This document shows positions 8,067-15,584 of a stretch of 21,977 nt of DNA, one piece after another. The translations under genes and the position numbers were made by a program. Under the pieces are notes generated by a model. It saw nothing but the letters and a program-made list of their open reading frames with translations, was not told where the DNA came from and did not search any database. Position 1 is the first letter of the stretch, and the number at the start of each line of letters is the position of its first letter. The DNA is from Caldithrix sp. (GTDB lineage: Bacteria > KSB1 > UBA2214 > DYKH01), in contig DYKH01000057.1 of assembly GCA_020722685.1 (NCBI GenBank), positions 1 through 21,977 on the forward strand, written 5' to 3'.

Positions 8067-8261
8067 TCCATTCCAGAGAAACGAATTCTCAAAATGCCAA
8101 AATAAGAACCAGCCCGCCAAACACAGCAAAATGCGCGAATACCTTTCCTTCCATTTTCTTTTCCCGTCTTTTCGTGTTTTTGGTGGGGCCTATGCTTTCA
8201 TCGTTTCGCACCGCGATTCATTTGTGGGACTTCGCTACTCATTTATACCAACTGCGAAAAC
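8067..8261. repeat. Possible short interspersed sequence between antiporter and phosphatase genes
   Basis: No gene fits this 195-bp gap. It contains TCTTTTCGTGTTTTTGGTGG and GTGGGACTTCGCTACTCATT. From memory, similar words recur in gaps of related environmental genomes. That is recollection, not a search, so the repeat call is tentative. No clear terminator or promoter was found. Confidence 0.25.
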
Positions 8262-9590
8262 TCAGTTGGTCCCGACCTTATTCCAGATAGTCGCTACCAA
8301 CAATGCGCAAGCGAACGCCAGTACGAACAGGAGATGAAAAACCGATTGCCAGCCAAAAGTGGCAGCGACCCAACCGACAACTACTCCGGAAAGCGCTTGT
8401 CCGATGGAGCCCAAACCGTTGACAAATCCGGCAGCCGTCGCCGCACCTTTGCGCGAGCCAAAATCCATGACCGCGACCGCAGAGATGACAAAGTCGGGTC
8501 CGTAGGTCATAAAGCCGATCAAGCCGATTGCCAGGGGAATGAAACTGTTGGGCGCGTGCCAAAAGAAAAACAGCGCGGCCATCAACCCAACCAGCATGAT
8601 CACGCTGATGGGCGCCCGGCGGGAACGAAAAATTCGGTCTGATAAGTAGCTGGCGACCGCCGTTCCGGCAATCCCGACCAAAGCAAACAGAGTGGAAATA
8701 TAGCCGGCAACGTCGGTGGCCATTCCCCGCTCCAAAGTGAGGTAGGTGACGGCCCAAAACATAAAGGTATAACGGATAAACTTGATACCGAAATAAGCCC
8801 CGCCCAGGACCCATACCGGACCTCGTCGTAGCACTTCCTTGGTCGTTGCCCAAAGACTTGAAGCTTCCTCTTCTGCGGATGCCTTGCCGCAATTATGGTA
8901 TTCTTCAATTTCAGGCAGGCCGACGTCCTTTGGCTTGTCCCTAAAAAGCAGCAAAGTTACGGCGGCGATGACCGCAAAAGCAACGGCAGCGACCCAAAAT
9001 ACCCAGCGCCAATCGCTAAAAGTCACTTGATGCCCGGCAGGATTGGTGATAGTTTCTTTGCTCACATGGCCGATGACAAAAGCCGCCAAGCCCGTGCCCA
9101 CCACGTCCCCGACCGTATAACAGGTTCCCCATGGTCCCATCACTTTACCGCGTTCTTTGATGGAAAACCAATTGGACATGCCCTTGATGACCGACGGCCA
9201 GCCACAAGACTGAGCGTAGCCGTTGAATGTCCAAAACAAGCCCATGAGCGAAATGGAAACGGAAAAGCCAAATAGCAGATTCATCAGAATCGTGGACACA
9301 AATCCGACTGCCAAAATTCGCCGCGGTCCCCATTTGTCACCCATAGCGCCGTTCACAAACTGGCCCGTGGCGTAACCGATATGGTAACCGGTCAAAATGA
9401 CGCCGACTAATTCAGCGCCCCAACCGAACTCTTTCATGAATTCGGGCTGAGCGATGGAAATAGTTTTTCGACACAGGTAGAATCCCGCATAGGCAAGCCA
9501 GGTGCCGATAAAAGCCCTGAGCCGCCAAATTTTGTATTTGCGATCCAATGTTGTGTCTACCCCCTCGATGACCGTCGCATATGCAGACAC
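8262..9590 (-). CDS. MFS transporter, organophosphate:phosphate antiporter (GlpT/UhpC) type
   Basis: A 442-residue, 12-helix inner-membrane protein. OPA-family marks include the first-helix block AYAGFYLCRKTISIA, the loop GDKWGPRRIL (about residues 80-90), and the family block NGYAQSCGWPSVIKGMSNWF followed by ERGKVMGPWGTCYTVGD. Known OPA members exchange glycerol-3-phosphate, hexose phosphates or phosphoglycerate for phosphate. An extended frame begins with an ATG at 9605. However, GGAGGAG with a 4-nt spacer points to the GTG at 9588-9590 as the true start. The gene stands between a double hairpin behind the aminotransferase gene and the secreted phosphatase gene. It is the only transporter beside the sugar-phosphate enzymes, so uptake of a phosphorylated substrate is plausible. 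Substrate unknown; a UhpC-like sensor role is less likely without a partner kinase. Confidence 0.87.
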   Translation of the reverse strand: MSAYATVIEGVDTTLDRKYKIWRLRAFIGTWLAYAGFYLCRKTISIAQPEFMKEFGWGAELVGVILTGYHIGYATGQFVNGAMGDKWGPRRILAVGFVSTILMNLLFGFSVSISLMGLFWTFNGYAQSCGWPSVIKGMSNWFSIKERGKVMGPWGTCYTVGDVVGTGLAAFVIGHVSKETITNPAGHQVTFSDWRWVFWVAAVAFAVIAAVTLLLFRDKPKDVGLPEIEEYHNCGKASAEEEASSLWATTKEVLRRGPVWVLGGAYFGIKFIRYTFMFWAVTYLTLERGMATDVAGYISTLFALVGIAGTAVASYLSDRIFRSRRAPISVIMLVGLMAALFFFWHAPNSFIPLAIGLIGFMTYGPDFVISAVAVMDFGSRKGAATAAGFVNGLGSIGQALSGVVVGWVAATFGWQSVFHLLFVLAFACALLVATIWNKVGTN

Positions 9591-9594
9591 TATA

Positions 9595-9601
9595 CTCCTC
9601 C
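9595..9601 (-). promoter_or_regulatory. Strong ribosome binding site that fixes the antiporter start at GTG
   Basis: Minus-strand GGAGGAG followed by TATA and GTG. It lies inside the longer ATG-initiated frame, so the ATG at 9605 is unlikely to be used. Confidence 0.7.
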
Positions 9602-9721
9602 GCATCGTTCCAAATTGCTGCTGGGCGTGCTGACTACAGATTAAGAAACAAGGAACACCGGGTTTTCTTATGCCCGCTGTTTACAACAATTACTTTGTTA
9701 CTTTGCTACGACTTTGAAAAG

Positions 9722-9740
9722 GCCCTCTTCTCATGAGGGC
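9722..9740 (-). terminator. Second hairpin behind the aminotransferase gene
   Basis: GCCCTC and GAGGGC form a 6-bp stem with a 7-nt loop. On the minus strand it is followed by CTTTTC, a short T-rich tail. It lies just beyond the larger hairpin at 9761-9804 and may act as a back-up terminator. Confidence 0.5.
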
Positions 9741-9760
9741 GTTGCGAAAAACCATAAGAA

Positions 9761-9804
9761 AAGCCCATCGCCTTTGATCATCGACCATATTTGGCGATGG
9801 GCTT
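9761..9804 (-). terminator. Intrinsic terminator of the aminotransferase operon
   Basis: A perfect 12-bp inverted repeat (AAGCCCATCGCC with GGCGATGGGCTT) and a 20-nt loop, starting about 20 bp after the aminotransferase stop. On the minus strand the stem ends in CTTTTCTTATGG, a modest T-tract. It separates the enzyme genes from the antiporter gene. Confidence 0.7.
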
Positions 9805-9824
9805 CCTCAATCGAAAGGAGACTC

Positions 9825-10928
9825 TTATTCGCCTTTTTTCTTGGAAAATATTTTCTTCATGGCTTCAAGACACCGCTCGTTCTCTTCATCGGTTCCGGGA
9901 GTGATGCGGAAATATCCGGATTGCCCATGAATGGTTCCGATGGTCTTGACAGAAACTTTCATGGCAAATGCCATATTGAAGATTTCCTTTGAAGTGTATC
10001 CGAACTCATTGGCGTCGATGAGCATAAAATTGCCATGCGCTTTGAACGGCTTGAGGCCCATCTTCTTGAATTCTTCATAATAGCGATCCATCCAGCGGTT
10101 ATTGTGCTCGACCTTTTTCTTCAAGCTTTCCTTATCATCCAACATGGCATTCGCCGCCGCAAGAGACATGACGCTGATGTGCCACGGCAGCGCCATCTTC
10201 TCCAAGGCCTTTACGATGGTCGGTTGGGACAGCACATAGCCAAAGCGCACGCCGGCTAAACCATAAGCTTTCGACATGGTGTGGCTGACAAAAGCGTTTT
10301 CGTACTCTTTCACCAACGGCACCAAGGAAGGCGCCTCTGGGGTATAGTCAAGGTACGCCTCATCCAGGCAAGTGGGAATGCCGAGGTCGAGAATTCGCCG
10401 AATGTCTTTTTCCGGGATGAAAATGCCGGTCGGATTGTTGGGGTTAATGACTACGATGAGCTTCGTCTTGTTGGTCACGGCTTTCAACACGCCTTCGGTA
10501 TCGTATTGTAGGCTGCCTTTCAGTAAGGGAACCTCCACCGCCTTGTAGCCGTTGACGGAAGCGCGGACGCGAAACAGCGAAAAGGTCGGGGTCGGCAGAA
10601 TCACCTCATCGCCCGGCTGGCAGAAAATCCGCATCATGTTGTCGATGACCTCGGACGATCCATCAGCCAAATAGACCCATTCCTTGGGCACGTCATAGTG
10701 CCTGCCGATTTTTTCCCGCAATTCCGGTGCTGTGCCCGGGTACCAATTGCCTTTTTGGGCAGCCTCGGTAATGGCATCCACCACTTTTTGCGAAGGCGGA
10801 ACCGGATTCTCATTGAGCATCAGACGCGCTATGCTCGGATCTGCCCAGGCGGAGTCCAAATCCTTCAAGCTATATTCCAATGAATTCATAAGCCAAGGTA
10901 CAAAATAATCGGAAACTTTCTTGTCCAT
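9825..10928 (-). CDS. PLP-dependent aminotransferase, histidinol-phosphate aminotransferase-like
   Basis: A 367-residue fold-type I class I/II aminotransferase. Family marks: substrate region RLMLNENPVPPS; INPNNPTGIF (about 161-170); LDEAYLDY with the pyridine-pairing Asp (about 189); the PLP Lys in HTMSKAYGLAGVRFGY (about 220); and the C-terminal Arg in YFRITPGT. HisC transaminates histidinol phosphate, but many HisC-like enzymes act on other amino-phosphates or aromatic amino acids. No other his gene is nearby, and the setting of sugar-phosphate enzymes argues for a specialised substrate. The longer frame would start at TTG (10946); GGAGG five nt before the ATG at 10926-10928 decides the start. 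The gene is the last before a strong terminator. Function beyond transamination is inference. Confidence 0.88.
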   Translation of the reverse strand: MDKKVSDYFVPWLMNSLEYSLKDLDSAWADPSIARLMLNENPVPPSQKVVDAITEAAQKGNWYPGTAPELREKIGRHYDVPKEWVYLADGSSEVIDNMMRIFCQPGDEVILPTPTFSLFRVRASVNGYKAVEVPLLKGSLQYDTEGVLKAVTNKTKLIVVINPNNPTGIFIPEKDIRRILDLGIPTCLDEAYLDYTPEAPSLVPLVKEYENAFVSHTMSKAYGLAGVRFGYVLSQPTIVKALEKMALPWHISVMSLAAANAMLDDKESLKKKVEHNNRWMDRYYEEFKKMGLKPFKAHGNFMLIDANEFGYTSKEIFNMAFAMKVSVKTIGTIHGQSGYFRITPGTDEENERCLEAMKKIFSKKKGE

Positions 10929-11117
10929 CCATTCCTCCAGATTCAATTTTTGATGAATAAGTAATATGAGTGGCCGGTCACGAAGGCTCGAGCCGGACGT
11001 GATCTATCTATGGCTTTTGAAGAGTTGCCAAGCGTCCGCTTGTTGCGCGAGAATGAATTGTGGGTTTCCTCAAACTCGACATCAAGGGCTGGGTCGCCCA
11101 CCCTCTTCAAATTGGAT

Positions 11118-11834
11118 CTATTTAAAAAAACTTCTGATGGTCTCGATGGTAACAGCGTCTTTACCTTCTCCCAAAGAATCGACCACCAGATTCGCGCCGG
11201 GAAAGTCCTCGTTTTTGCTGTACTGGCTACGGGTGACGACGCATTTCATTCCCGCAGCAAAGGCCGCCTGAAAGCCGTTGTCGGTGTCTTCCACCACACA
11301 GCATTCTTCCGGCTTGACCCCCAACTTTTGTGCGGCGAGCAGATAGATCTCCGGGTCGGGCTTCTTGTGTGAGACACAATCGCCGGCCAAGATCACGTCG
11401 AAGTAGCCCAGCGCCTTTTCACCCAAGACCCATTTGGCGATCAAGGTGACGCCGCGTTCATTGGAGGTGGAAGCGATGGCCAATTTTATTTTGGCCGCGT
11501 GGGCCTCCTCTACCAGCCGCTTGACTCCTTCACGACCCGGCAGCTCGCCTCGTTCGATGATTTCCATGTAGATGTCGGTTTTGCGCTTGTGCAGCTTTTT
11601 AATGTACTCATCCACGTCGCCGACGTCCTTCTTGAAATTCGGATCGGCGAAAATGGTACGCATGCGCTCTTTGCCGCCGGCGATCTTGAGCCGTTCGCCA
11701 TAGGTCTCAACATCCCATTGCACGCCCAATCCCTCTTCGGCAAACACACGATTGAACGCGACGCGATGACCATCCGCTTCGGTTTCGGCGATAACACCGT
11801 CGCAATCAAAAATAAGTGCTTTCAATTCTGCCAT
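11118..11834 (-). CDS. HAD-superfamily phosphatase, CbbY-like
   Basis: A 238-residue subfamily IA HAD hydrolase with an alpha-helical cap. Motif I FDCDGVIAETE (nucleophile D10, acid D12), motif II IASTSN (about 120-125), the motif III Lys in SHKKPDPEIY (about 157), and motif IV VVEDTDNG (E182, D183). The cap block AGGKERM and the GHRVAFN stretch match CbbY proteins, which remove the 1-phosphate from xylulose-1,5-bisphosphate. No RuBisCO genes are in view, so another sugar bisphosphate, or a beta-phosphoglucomutase-like reaction, is possible. GAGGA before the ATG supports the start. A hexanucleotide repeat separates it from the aldolase gene upstream. The 189-bp gap to the aminotransferase gene downstream holds nothing I recognise. 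Confidence 0.87.
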   Translation of the reverse strand: MAELKALIFDCDGVIAETEADGHRVAFNRVFAEEGLGVQWDVETYGERLKIAGGKERMRTIFADPNFKKDVGDVDEYIKKLHKRKTDIYMEIIERGELPGREGVKRLVEEAHAAKIKLAIASTSNERGVTLIAKWVLGEKALGYFDVILAGDCVSHKKPDPEIYLLAAQKLGVKPEECCVVEDTDNGFQAAFAAGMKCVVTRSQYSKNEDFPGANLVVDSLGEGKDAVTIETIRSFFK

Positions 11835-11876
11835 GTTTTTTCCTCACTATATTCACAGCACGAGACGGCATCCCCA

Positions 11877-11930
11877 GCCACTGCCACTGCCACTGCCACT
11901 GCCACTGCTACTGCCACTGCCACTGCCACT
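11877..11930. repeat. Hexanucleotide tandem repeat, nine units of GCCACT
   Basis: Nine consecutive 6-bp units; the sixth reads GCTACT and a degenerate tenth (GAGACT) runs into the aldolase stop codon. It fills most of the gap between the aldolase stop and the ribosome site of the HAD gene. Slippage could change this spacing. It is outside both coding regions. Confidence 0.9.
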
Positions 11931-11934
11931 GAGA

Positions 11935-12789
11935 CTACGCTTTCCCGCTGCTGCCAAAGGTTCTCATAAAGCCTTTGACGATCTCTTTCTCGACCTTGCG
12001 GATGTTCTGAATGAGCTTGATCGGATCGGTCTTGCCGCCGCCTTCAATGTAGGTTTTAAAGCCATCGAAATAACCGATCTTCAATTGGGTAGAGACATTG
12101 ATCTTGGCGCCGCCCAATCGAATGAGCTTATGAAAAACCTCCTCCGCAAGTCCGGTGCCGCCGTGAATGACAATGGGCGCAGCCACCCGGCTGGCGATTT
12201 TTTGTAGGCGATCATAATCCAGTTTTGGCTCACCTTTGTAGAGCCCGTGCGCCGTTCCGATTGCTGGGGCAAATGCATCCACACCGGTTTCTTCAGCATA
12301 CTGTACGGCTTTGTCCGGATCAGCCAATAGGTCCTGATGCTCATCGACGTTGATGTCATCCTCCACGCCCCAAACCGCGCCGATCTCGCCCTCCACGCTG
12401 ACGCCTTTGGCATGGGCTCTGGCCACCACGTCCTTCGAGTTCTTCAGGTTGATCTCAAAAGCAAAGCTCGATCCGTCATACATTACGGAGGTCCAGCCGT
12501 GCTCAATGCAAGCATAAACCATGTCCAGATCTTTGCAGTGATCCAAATGCAAGGCAAAGGGCATTTTCGACGGCCCGGCCACGTCGGCGACCATGTCAAA
12601 AAGCGGTTTGTAGCCGTAATACTTCACCGTACTGCTCGCCGAGGTCTGAATAATGGCAGGAGCCTTCTCCTCTTCCGCAGCATCAACCACAGCCTGCAAT
12701 GTGGCATAGTCCACGATGTTAAAGGCGCCTACGGCATACCTCTCTGCCTTCGCCTTGTTCAACAGCTCTGCCATGGGTACTAACGACAT
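11935..12789 (-). CDS. Class II ketose-bisphosphate aldolase (Fba/GatY/KbaY family)
   Basis: A 284-residue zinc-dependent aldolase, the length of GatY/KbaY/IolJ-type enzymes. It splits a ketose bisphosphate into DHAP and an aldehyde, or the reverse. Visible active site: HLDH (H81, catalytic D83, zinc ligand H84), VEGEIG (about 132-137), GTAHG (H181) and VIHGGTG (H209, then the phosphate loop). KINVST (about 229-234) is the typical second phosphate-binding stretch. The start is the ATG at 12789 with AGGAG upstream. It is 66 bp behind the isomerase-like gene and probably co-transcribed. Whether it prefers fructose-, tagatose- or another bisphosphate cannot be told. No cognate 1- or 6-phosphokinase lies in the window. 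Confidence 0.93.
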   Translation of the reverse strand: MSLVPMAELLNKAKAERYAVGAFNIVDYATLQAVVDAAEEEKAPAIIQTSASSTVKYYGYKPLFDMVADVAGPSKMPFALHLDHCKDLDMVYACIEHGWTSVMYDGSSFAFEINLKNSKDVVARAHAKGVSVEGEIGAVWGVEDDINVDEHQDLLADPDKAVQYAEETGVDAFAPAIGTAHGLYKGEPKLDYDRLQKIASRVAAPIVIHGGTGLAEEVFHKLIRLGGAKINVSTQLKIGYFDGFKTYIEGGGKTDPIKLIQNIRKVEKEIVKGFMRTFGSSGKA

Positions 12790-12855
12790 TTTTCACTCCT
12801 TTTGTATTTGCCTCATTACACCCGCGAGACCGGTCAAATCCAGTCCCGCAATTTG

Positions 12856-14286
12856 TCATATTGCTTCGTTCACCAGTTCTATGCCTTTGAACCTGCAGAA
12901 CCGCTCCAGGTCCTTGGTCAAATCACCGTAGCAAGTCTGCCGATGCAAACCGGCCGTCCAGTTTTTCCACAGTCGCTCCACGCTGCCGTCCACCTTGACC
13001 GCGATCTTGGTACGGCAGCCGCGATCCACCTCAGGGACGTCGACAATGTCGCCGGTGAAATAGACCATCTTGTCCGTGCCGTCGATGATGGCTTGCGTGA
13101 CCTTTTGCCCACGCCGCATGGAGACTTGGGTGACGGCACCTTCCTGACGCTCCATAATCGTGCGGATCTTATAGGGCGCTGCCGGCCCGTCCGGACCGTC
13201 CATTTTTGTGGACCCCAAACAATGCGCCAGGATGATGCTATTGTTCGACTCATCAACCGTCGGATCACTGATGAAACCCGGCCTTCCGGACAATCCTTGG
13301 AAAATGACATGAGTGATGGCCGACCTCAAGTCCGATTCGCAGATGCCCCCTAATCCCATATCATTGAGCCGGGTGAAGCCGATGCATGGAAAAGCCGGCA
13401 GCTTGTGGTACATGCTGCCGTAGCAATCAACGGTCATCACGGTGGCATCTTCTTCGTCCAGCAGCTTTTGGAAAGCCAGAGCCAGCTTGAGCGATTTGAA
13501 AATCTCCTCTTTGGACGGCTCGACGACCTTAGTCGCCCGCTTGCTCCACAGTTCAGCCTCCGCCTGCGCCTCTCGATTGTCGATAGATTCGTAAGTATCC
13601 AGCATCCGCCGCAGATCTACTTGCACGATCTCAGTGCCAAACTTTTCTTTCACCTTGCCGACGTACTCGGCATTCATGTTGGTGGTGAGGTCAAGGATTT
13701 TGGCTTCTCGGAGGTGATGAATGGCGCGGAACGGTCTGATGGCCGCGGCCAACTGGCTATAGTCGCTGGTGAGCAGACAATCCATTTTGGCGCCAAGCTC
13801 CTGCTTGCGCAACGCGCCAAAGCCTGACCATTCGTGCCCGGAGTAGGGCGCCGAAAAGACCATCGTTGGTTGGCCTGCCATTAAAATTTTCTCCAGTATC
13901 GGCCGCGTCTCCAAGGACAGATGGATGATCAAAATGCCGTCCACGCCCTGCAGTTTGCTGCTGAGGTTATCAACCTGCTCCGGCGCCGTTACCAACTCAT
14001 CAACGCTAAAGTCCACATCCGACAATTGGCTTTTAAGCTTGGCAAATTCTGCATGGTAGAAAGCAACTTCTGCTTTGAAATCCAAATCAGGCTTTGGCCA
14101 CAGCCCTTTGGGATTTCCTATAAAAATCCTTGCCACCTTGACCTTGGATCGTCTGCAACCCGGACTGATCAGCCGGGGAGCATTTGTCATTGCCCCGGAA
14201 GCAAACGGGCTTGATCCGGCTAAGCAAAAAGCGCCGCTAGCCGCCACGAGTTGTATGAACTCTCTTCTTCCGATTTCGCTATTCAT
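12856..14286 (-). CDS. Tat-exported L-fucose/L-arabinose-isomerase-like protein
   Basis: A 476-residue protein that starts with a twin-arginine signal: GRREFIQLVAASGAFCLAG (residues 6-24), cleavage expected near residue 33. The rest resembles the fucose/arabinose isomerase fold: an N-terminal Rossmann-like part (about 48-170, with GVDGILIIHLSLET) and a C-terminal half with GICESDLRSAITHVI and the conserved-looking FISDPTV. Isomerases of this family use Mn and an acidic pair. The E and D in CESD are candidates, but I cannot place the second residue with certainty. The ATG at 14286 has a strong AGGAGGAG. An exported isomerase among cytoplasmic enzymes is unusual, so it may act on a periplasmic sugar or have lost isomerase activity. 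Family assignment is moderate, the Tat signal is clear. Confidence 0.7.
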   Translation of the reverse strand: MNSEIGRREFIQLVAASGAFCLAGSSPFASGAMTNAPRLISPGCRRSKVKVARIFIGNPKGLWPKPDLDFKAEVAFYHAEFAKLKSQLSDVDFSVDELVTAPEQVDNLSSKLQGVDGILIIHLSLETRPILEKILMAGQPTMVFSAPYSGHEWSGFGALRKQELGAKMDCLLTSDYSQLAAAIRPFRAIHHLREAKILDLTTNMNAEYVGKVKEKFGTEIVQVDLRRMLDTYESIDNREAQAEAELWSKRATKVVEPSKEEIFKSLKLALAFQKLLDEEDATVMTVDCYGSMYHKLPAFPCIGFTRLNDMGLGGICESDLRSAITHVIFQGLSGRPGFISDPTVDESNNSIILAHCLGSTKMDGPDGPAAPYKIRTIMERQEGAVTQVSMRRGQKVTQAIIDGTDKMVYFTGDIVDVPEVDRGCRTKIAVKVDGSVERLWKNWTAGLHRQTCYGDLTKDLERFCRFKGIELVNEAI

Positions 14287-14650
14287 GGTATTCTCCTCCT
14301 ACAAAACACTTTCCACAAACGAGCTTGGCAAAATTGATTTCTTGTATATGTTTAGTCAACTGAATAAGGGTGTCATTTCGAATCCGCCCTGGCGGATGAG
14401 AAATCTGTGAGCAACGACCTCGAACAACTTCGCAGGTTCGGAAGGGATAGATTCCTCCCTGCGGTCGGAATGACTGGTTTTGCCTCAATTGGCTAAATTG
14501 TTACGATTTCTTAATGATTGGTCGAAGTGTTTTCTCTAAAGCTATCCTCAACACTCAATATCCAATCAGGAGACCATTTCGCAGCACAGCAATTGCGATT
14601 TGCGCCGGCTTCGATCTGGCTAACAACCATTTATGGAAGCAGCGTCGTCT
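14287..14650. other. Gap between NagD-like and isomerase-like genes
   Basis: This 364-bp gap carries the palindromic element at 14371-14475 and the ribosome site of the isomerase-like gene at its low end. Short frames here are not convincing. No clear promoter was found; the AT-rich part at 14480-14530 is the most likely place. Confidence 0.45.
14371..14475. repeat. MITE-like palindromic interspersed element
   Basis: The ends form an imperfect terminal inverted repeat. The left end reads TGTCATTTCGAATCCGCC...GAGAAATCT. The right end, reverse-complemented, reads AGTCATTCCGACCGCAGGG...GGAATCT. An internal palindrome ATCCGCCCTGGCGGAT lies at 14382-14397. This GTCATTTCGA...AGAAATCT pattern is, from memory, a common short non-coding element in FCB-type genomes. 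No reading frame inside. Confidence 0.7.
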
Positions 14651-15466
14651 TTAGTCAAAATAATCAAGAATATCAATTGTTCTTTCTACCACCACGTCCG
14701 GCTGAAAAGGTGAAGAGGCAATTTCCTCCGCCTGTGTTTTGCCGCTCAAAACTAAAAACGTCAAAATATCATGATCCTGCCCCATCTTGATATCCGTGGC
14801 CAAACGATCGCCGACGATGGCCACTTCCTCCCTGCTGACTTGTAACCGGCGCAGAAATGCGTTCACCATCTCTGTGTTCGGCTTGCCGATGAATTTGGGA
14901 TGAACGCCGGTAGCCGTGGTAATGGCGGCCGCCAAGGCGCCGCAATCGGGGCGATAATCGTCCGGAGCGATTTTCCAGTCAATGTCCTCGTGAGTAGCAA
15001 TAAAAGGAACGCCACGGCGGACATACCGGCAAGCCTTGTCCAGCTTGGCAAAGGTAAAAGTCAGATCATAGGCCAAAACCACGTAGTGGGGATTGGGCGC
15101 ATCCGTATCGAATCCCGCTGCGCGAAAGTCTTGTTCCACCGCTGGAGTCGCCAGCAAATAAATATCGCGCGAGTTGTTTAGCGACAGCAAATATTCGATC
15201 GTCGCCTCGCCGGAGCTAAGTATCTGGTTGTCGGATACGGCGATTCCTTGCGAGGAAAGCTTGTGCAAATGCTCGGCTTTGCTTTTGGATGAATTGTTGC
15301 TGAGAAACAGATATTTGATTCCCCGTGCGGTCAAAGCCTGCAAGAACGGAATCGTCCACGGAAACGGATGGCTTTCCAAATATGCCGTGCCGTCCTGATC
15401 GACGACAAAGGCTTTGATCTTCCTCAGCCTCGCACGAATACCTTCTTCGCTCAATCTTGATCGCAT
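14651..15466 (-). CDS. HAD-superfamily subfamily IIA phosphatase, NagD/AraL-like
   Basis: A 271-residue cytoplasmic phosphatase. Motif I VVDQDGTAYL (nucleophile D23, acid D25), motif II FLSNNSSKS (about residues 54-62), a large C2-type cap in the middle, the motif III Lys in IGKPNTEM (about 195), and motif IV VGDRLATDIKMG. NagD acts on UMP, and AraL of Bacillus on several sugar phosphates. In a sugar operon an AraL-like house-cleaning role fits. Start ATG at 15466 with only a weak AAAGAG upstream. The gene follows the GntR gene after 118 bp containing a strong palindrome. It is the second HAD phosphatase of this cluster and belongs to a different subfamily from the CbbY-like one. Confidence 0.87.
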   Translation of the reverse strand: MRSRLSEEGIRARLRKIKAFVVDQDGTAYLESHPFPWTIPFLQALTARGIKYLFLSNNSSKSKAEHLHKLSSQGIAVSDNQILSSGEATIEYLLSLNNSRDIYLLATPAVEQDFRAAGFDTDAPNPHYVVLAYDLTFTFAKLDKACRYVRRGVPFIATHEDIDWKIAPDDYRPDCGALAAAITTATGVHPKFIGKPNTEMVNAFLRRLQVSREEVAIVGDRLATDIKMGQDHDILTFLVLSGKTQAEEIASSPFQPDVVVERTIDILDYFD

Positions 15467-15534
15467 AAATGAATCTTTGCTCTTTCTATCCGGAAGGGGT
15501 TAAAACCGCTGCCACGAAAACAGCAGAGAAATGA

Positions 15535-15563
15535 CTCTGACAGGGTTTGAAACCCTGTCGGAG
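15535..15563. repeat. Perfect palindrome (REP-like)
   Basis: GACAGGGTTT-G-AAACCCTGTC is a perfect 10-bp inverted repeat, extended by CTC/GAG and a wobble pair to 14 bp. It lies between the GntR stop and the NagD-like start. No T-tract follows on the minus strand, so a classical terminator is unlikely. It could be a REP-type repeat that stabilises mRNA ends or dampens transcription. Confidence 0.7.
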
Positions 15564-15584
15564 TTTAGGCTCCGTTCATGTACT

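Noticed and set aside
8067..8129. N-terminal extension of the phosphatase to 8129
   Set aside because: It would place 21 extra residues before a normal signal peptide; internal ATG codons at 8066 and 8057 fit better.
9825..10928. Assignment as hisC of histidine synthesis
   Set aside because: No other his genes and a sugar-phosphate context; HisC-like family only.
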